Part shown: positions 5,889-7,212 of the stretch, in pieces
Numbering within the stretch: position 1 is the stretch's first letter
How the letters are laid out: the number at the start of each line of letters is the position of its first letter
Source of the DNA: JAADDV01 sp964582875
Lineage (GTDB): Bacteria; Aquificota; Aquificia; Aquificales; Hydrogenothermaceae
Assembly: GCA_964582875.1 (NCBI GenBank)
Contig: CAZOTZ010000073.1
Location: 1 to 7,212 of the forward strand
Length of the DNA: 7,212 bases
Direction: 5' to 3'
The notes under the pieces: generated by a model
Seen by the model: the letters and a program-made list of their open reading frames with translations, nothing else
Database searches by the model: none
What the model was told of the DNA's origin: nothing
Made by a program: the position numbers and the translations under genes

Positions 5889-7212
5889 ATGAAGAAAAAA
5901 ATCCTTGCTGGTAGTCTGGCTGCTGCTGCCTCCTTTTTTATATCCTGTGGAGGTGGAGGAGGTGGCTCAGCAGGGAATAATCCCCCATCTCCGTATGTGG
6001 ATATACAGGGAGTAGTTGGAACAGATGTTGCACCACAGGGAATAAAAGCTGGTAATGTTGAACTGTCTTATGTTGTTGCTTCTACATTTGTAAATAACAC
6101 ACCTGTATTTGTATCAGGTTCTATAGACAACCATGGGAAATACAATCTGAAACTTCTCAGGGACAAAGAGTATGCTTTTGTTCTTTATGACAATGACCTT
6201 AATCCTGTGGTTTTAGTAACAAAAGACAATTATAATGCTGTTGTAGTTAAAGATAGTGTTCAATTAAACATAGTAGTTAAAGATACAAATGGAGATAACA
6301 TTCCTGATTATGCTGAACCTGTTGTTCCCCAAAATGAAGAAGATAAAGTTTATTTTGAGAAAAATTCTGAATTTGAAGAAGATTACAACGGTGATGGAAA
6401 ACCTGATTTTGCTGAAATGGATAAAGATAAGAATGGAAAACCTGACTTTTTAGAGGATAAAAATGGAAATGGAATTCCTGACAGTATGGAAGATAAAGAT
6501 GCCAATGGAATTCCCGACTCAATAGATGATAAAGATAAAGACCATATACCAGATGGGGCTGATGATGATGACCACGATGGAATACCAAAGTATATAGATG
6601 ATGATGAAGATGAATACAATCACGGTGGAGAAGACAACGAAGGAGAGGAAAATGGAGGTGAATACGGAGGAAACCAAAATCCATTAGCAGGTGATTTTAT
6701 AGTAGTAGCATGGAACGACCTTGGAATGCACTGTGTAGATAAAGATTTCTCTGTGTTCTCAATACTCCCTCCATTTAACACAATAAATGCTCATGTTATA
6801 AGAAGAGGTCATGAACCTGAAAAACTTTCAAACTCTTCTGTAAAAGTTTACTATCTTGCCCAGGCTGATAACGACGGAACTATTAATACAACAAGTGTAG
6901 GAAAAACAAACTTCTGGGATTATGCACAGGCTTTATTTAATACTCCCTTACAACCAGACGTAGGTTTAAAAGGCTTTGCAATGGCAAGTACAACTCCCCA
7001 CGAAATGCATTACCTTTCAGGATATAAAATGTTCCAGGCAGAAGGTATACCAGCTACACCTTACGATGATGATGGAACTAAAGATGAGTATCCCCTTGTA
7101 AAAGTTGTAGCAAAAGATTTAAATGGTAACGTTTTAGCAGAAACAACAACAGTTATGCCTGTAAGTGATGAAATGACATGTATAGCATGTCACAGCTCAA
7201 CCTCTGGAAAAG
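5889..7212 (+). CDS. Exported lipoprotein with TSP3 repeats and c-type heme motif (3' end missing)
   Basis: The frame is open from ATG 5889 to the window edge, 441 codons plus one base. Residues 1-20 are a lipoprotein signal peptide: KKK, a hydrophobic core, and lipobox FISC with lipidated C20. A Gly6 tether follows (21-26). C20 is followed by Gly, not Asp, so the outer membrane is the likely site. Residues about 37-130 form a beta-sandwich-like region. Residues 132-140 and 165-237 hold Asp-rich thrombospondin type 3-like repeats (DKNGNGIPDSME type), which bind calcium in known families; an acidic Gly/Glu/Asn linker follows (238-262). From about 268 there is a conserved-looking domain with WNDLGMHC (275-282), FSILPPFN and SGYKMFQAEGIPATPYDDDG. 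Residues 431-435 are CIACH, a CXXCH covalent heme c motif. I recall similar WNDLGMHC-plus-CXXCH proteins among exported cytochrome-like proteins of metal- and sulfur-cycling bacteria. Electron transfer at the cell surface is therefore plausible but unproven, and more heme motifs may lie downstream. Expression is probably controlled by sigma-54 and the upstream regulator. Confidence 0.88.
   Translation, partial: MKKKILAGSLAAAASFFISCGGGGGGSAGNNPPSPYVDIQGVVGTDVAPQGIKAGNVELSYVVASTFVNNTPVFVSGSIDNHGKYNLKLLRDKEYAFVLYDNDLNPVVLVTKDNYNAVVVKDSVQLNIVVKDTNGDNIPDYAEPVVPQNEEDKVYFEKNSEFEEDYNGDGKPDFAEMDKDKNGKPDFLEDKNGNGIPDSMEDKDANGIPDSIDDKDKDHIPDGADDDDHDGIPKYIDDDEDEYNHGGEDNEGEENGGEYGGNQNPLAGDFIVVAWNDLGMHCVDKDFSVFSILPPFNTINAHVIRRGHEPEKLSNSSVKVYYLAQADNDGTINTTSVGKTNFWDYAQALFNTPLQPDVGLKGFAMASTTPHEMHYLSGYKMFQAEGIPATPYDDDGTKDEYPLVKVVAKDLNGNVLAETTTVMPVSDEMTCIACHSSTSGK
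6420..6599 (+). repeat. Five 12-residue TSP3-type repeats (36-bp period)
   Basis: Five consecutive units of exactly 12 residues (178-237) follow the pattern D-K-D-x-[ND]-[GH]-[IK]-P-[DK]-x-x-[ED]. In order they begin DKDKNGKPD, DKNGNGIPD, DKDANGIPD, DKDKDHIPD and DDDHDGIPK. A more degenerate unit precedes them (165-177) and an isolated one lies at 132-140. At the DNA level they share GATAAAGAT and AATGGAATTCC-like stretches. Asp-rich units of this kind bind calcium and form a stiff spacer. The similarity suggests growth by repeat duplication, so copy number may vary between strains. Confidence 0.85.

Noticed and set aside
6110..6126. Fourth palindrome copy, TGTATC-N5-CTATAG
   Set aside because: The right arm matches only 4 of 6 positions and it lies within the lipoprotein coding region downstream of the promoter.
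6277..6684. Open frames on the - strand across the Asp-rich repeats (also 6383-6619)
   Set aside because: They are antisense to the GAT/GAA-rich TSP3 codons, giving low-complexity His/Leu/Tyr or Ser-rich translations, with no ribosome binding site and no family pattern.

Overview
The window is low-GC, gene-dense DNA from a bacterium with an outer membrane. Arg is mostly AGA and Ile often ATA, genes are tightly packed, and the proteins include an exported lipoprotein with a c-type heme motif and a sigma-54 activator. The style fits a thermophilic Aquificota-type organism (Persephonella/Sulfurihydrogenibium-like), but that placement is an inference from composition and gene content only. Other low-GC Gram-negative lineages with multiheme cytochromes remain possible.

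Layout, all on the + strand. (1) 1-3087: the 3' part of a very large secreted or surface protein: right-handed beta-helix, two SdrD-like B domains, then a DUF11-like C-terminus. (2) 3088-3960: two HepT/DUF86-like (HEPN) domains in tandem, both without the catalytic RX4H histidine. (3) 3947-4405: a 152-residue histidine-kinase remnant with an intact H-box and no recognisable ATP-binding motifs, resembling a histidine phosphotransferase. (4) 4407-5744: a complete NtrC-type response regulator (receiver, AAA+ with GAFTGA, Fis-type HTH). These four genes abut, overlap or lie 1 nt apart and look like one operon. (5) 5745-5888: a short intergenic region with the layout of an enhancer-dependent promoter: a 17-bp palindrome, an IHF-like site, and a -24/-12 sigma-54 promoter. 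(6) 5889-7212 and beyond: an exported lipoprotein with calcium-binding TSP3-type repeats, a WNDLGMHC domain and a CXXCH heme motif, running off the window.

The most interesting point is how these parts may connect. The palindrome TGTATC-N5-GATACA occurs perfectly three times: inside gene 3, near the end of gene 4, and about 88 bp upstream of the predicted start of transcription of gene 6. I infer a local circuit. The phosphotransferase-like protein passes phosphate to the sigma-54 activator, which binds these palindromes and turns on the heme lipoprotein. The catalytically dead tandem HEPN protein and the giant surface protein are co-expressed with the regulators. The motifs and sites are read directly from the sequence; the circuit itself is a hypothesis.
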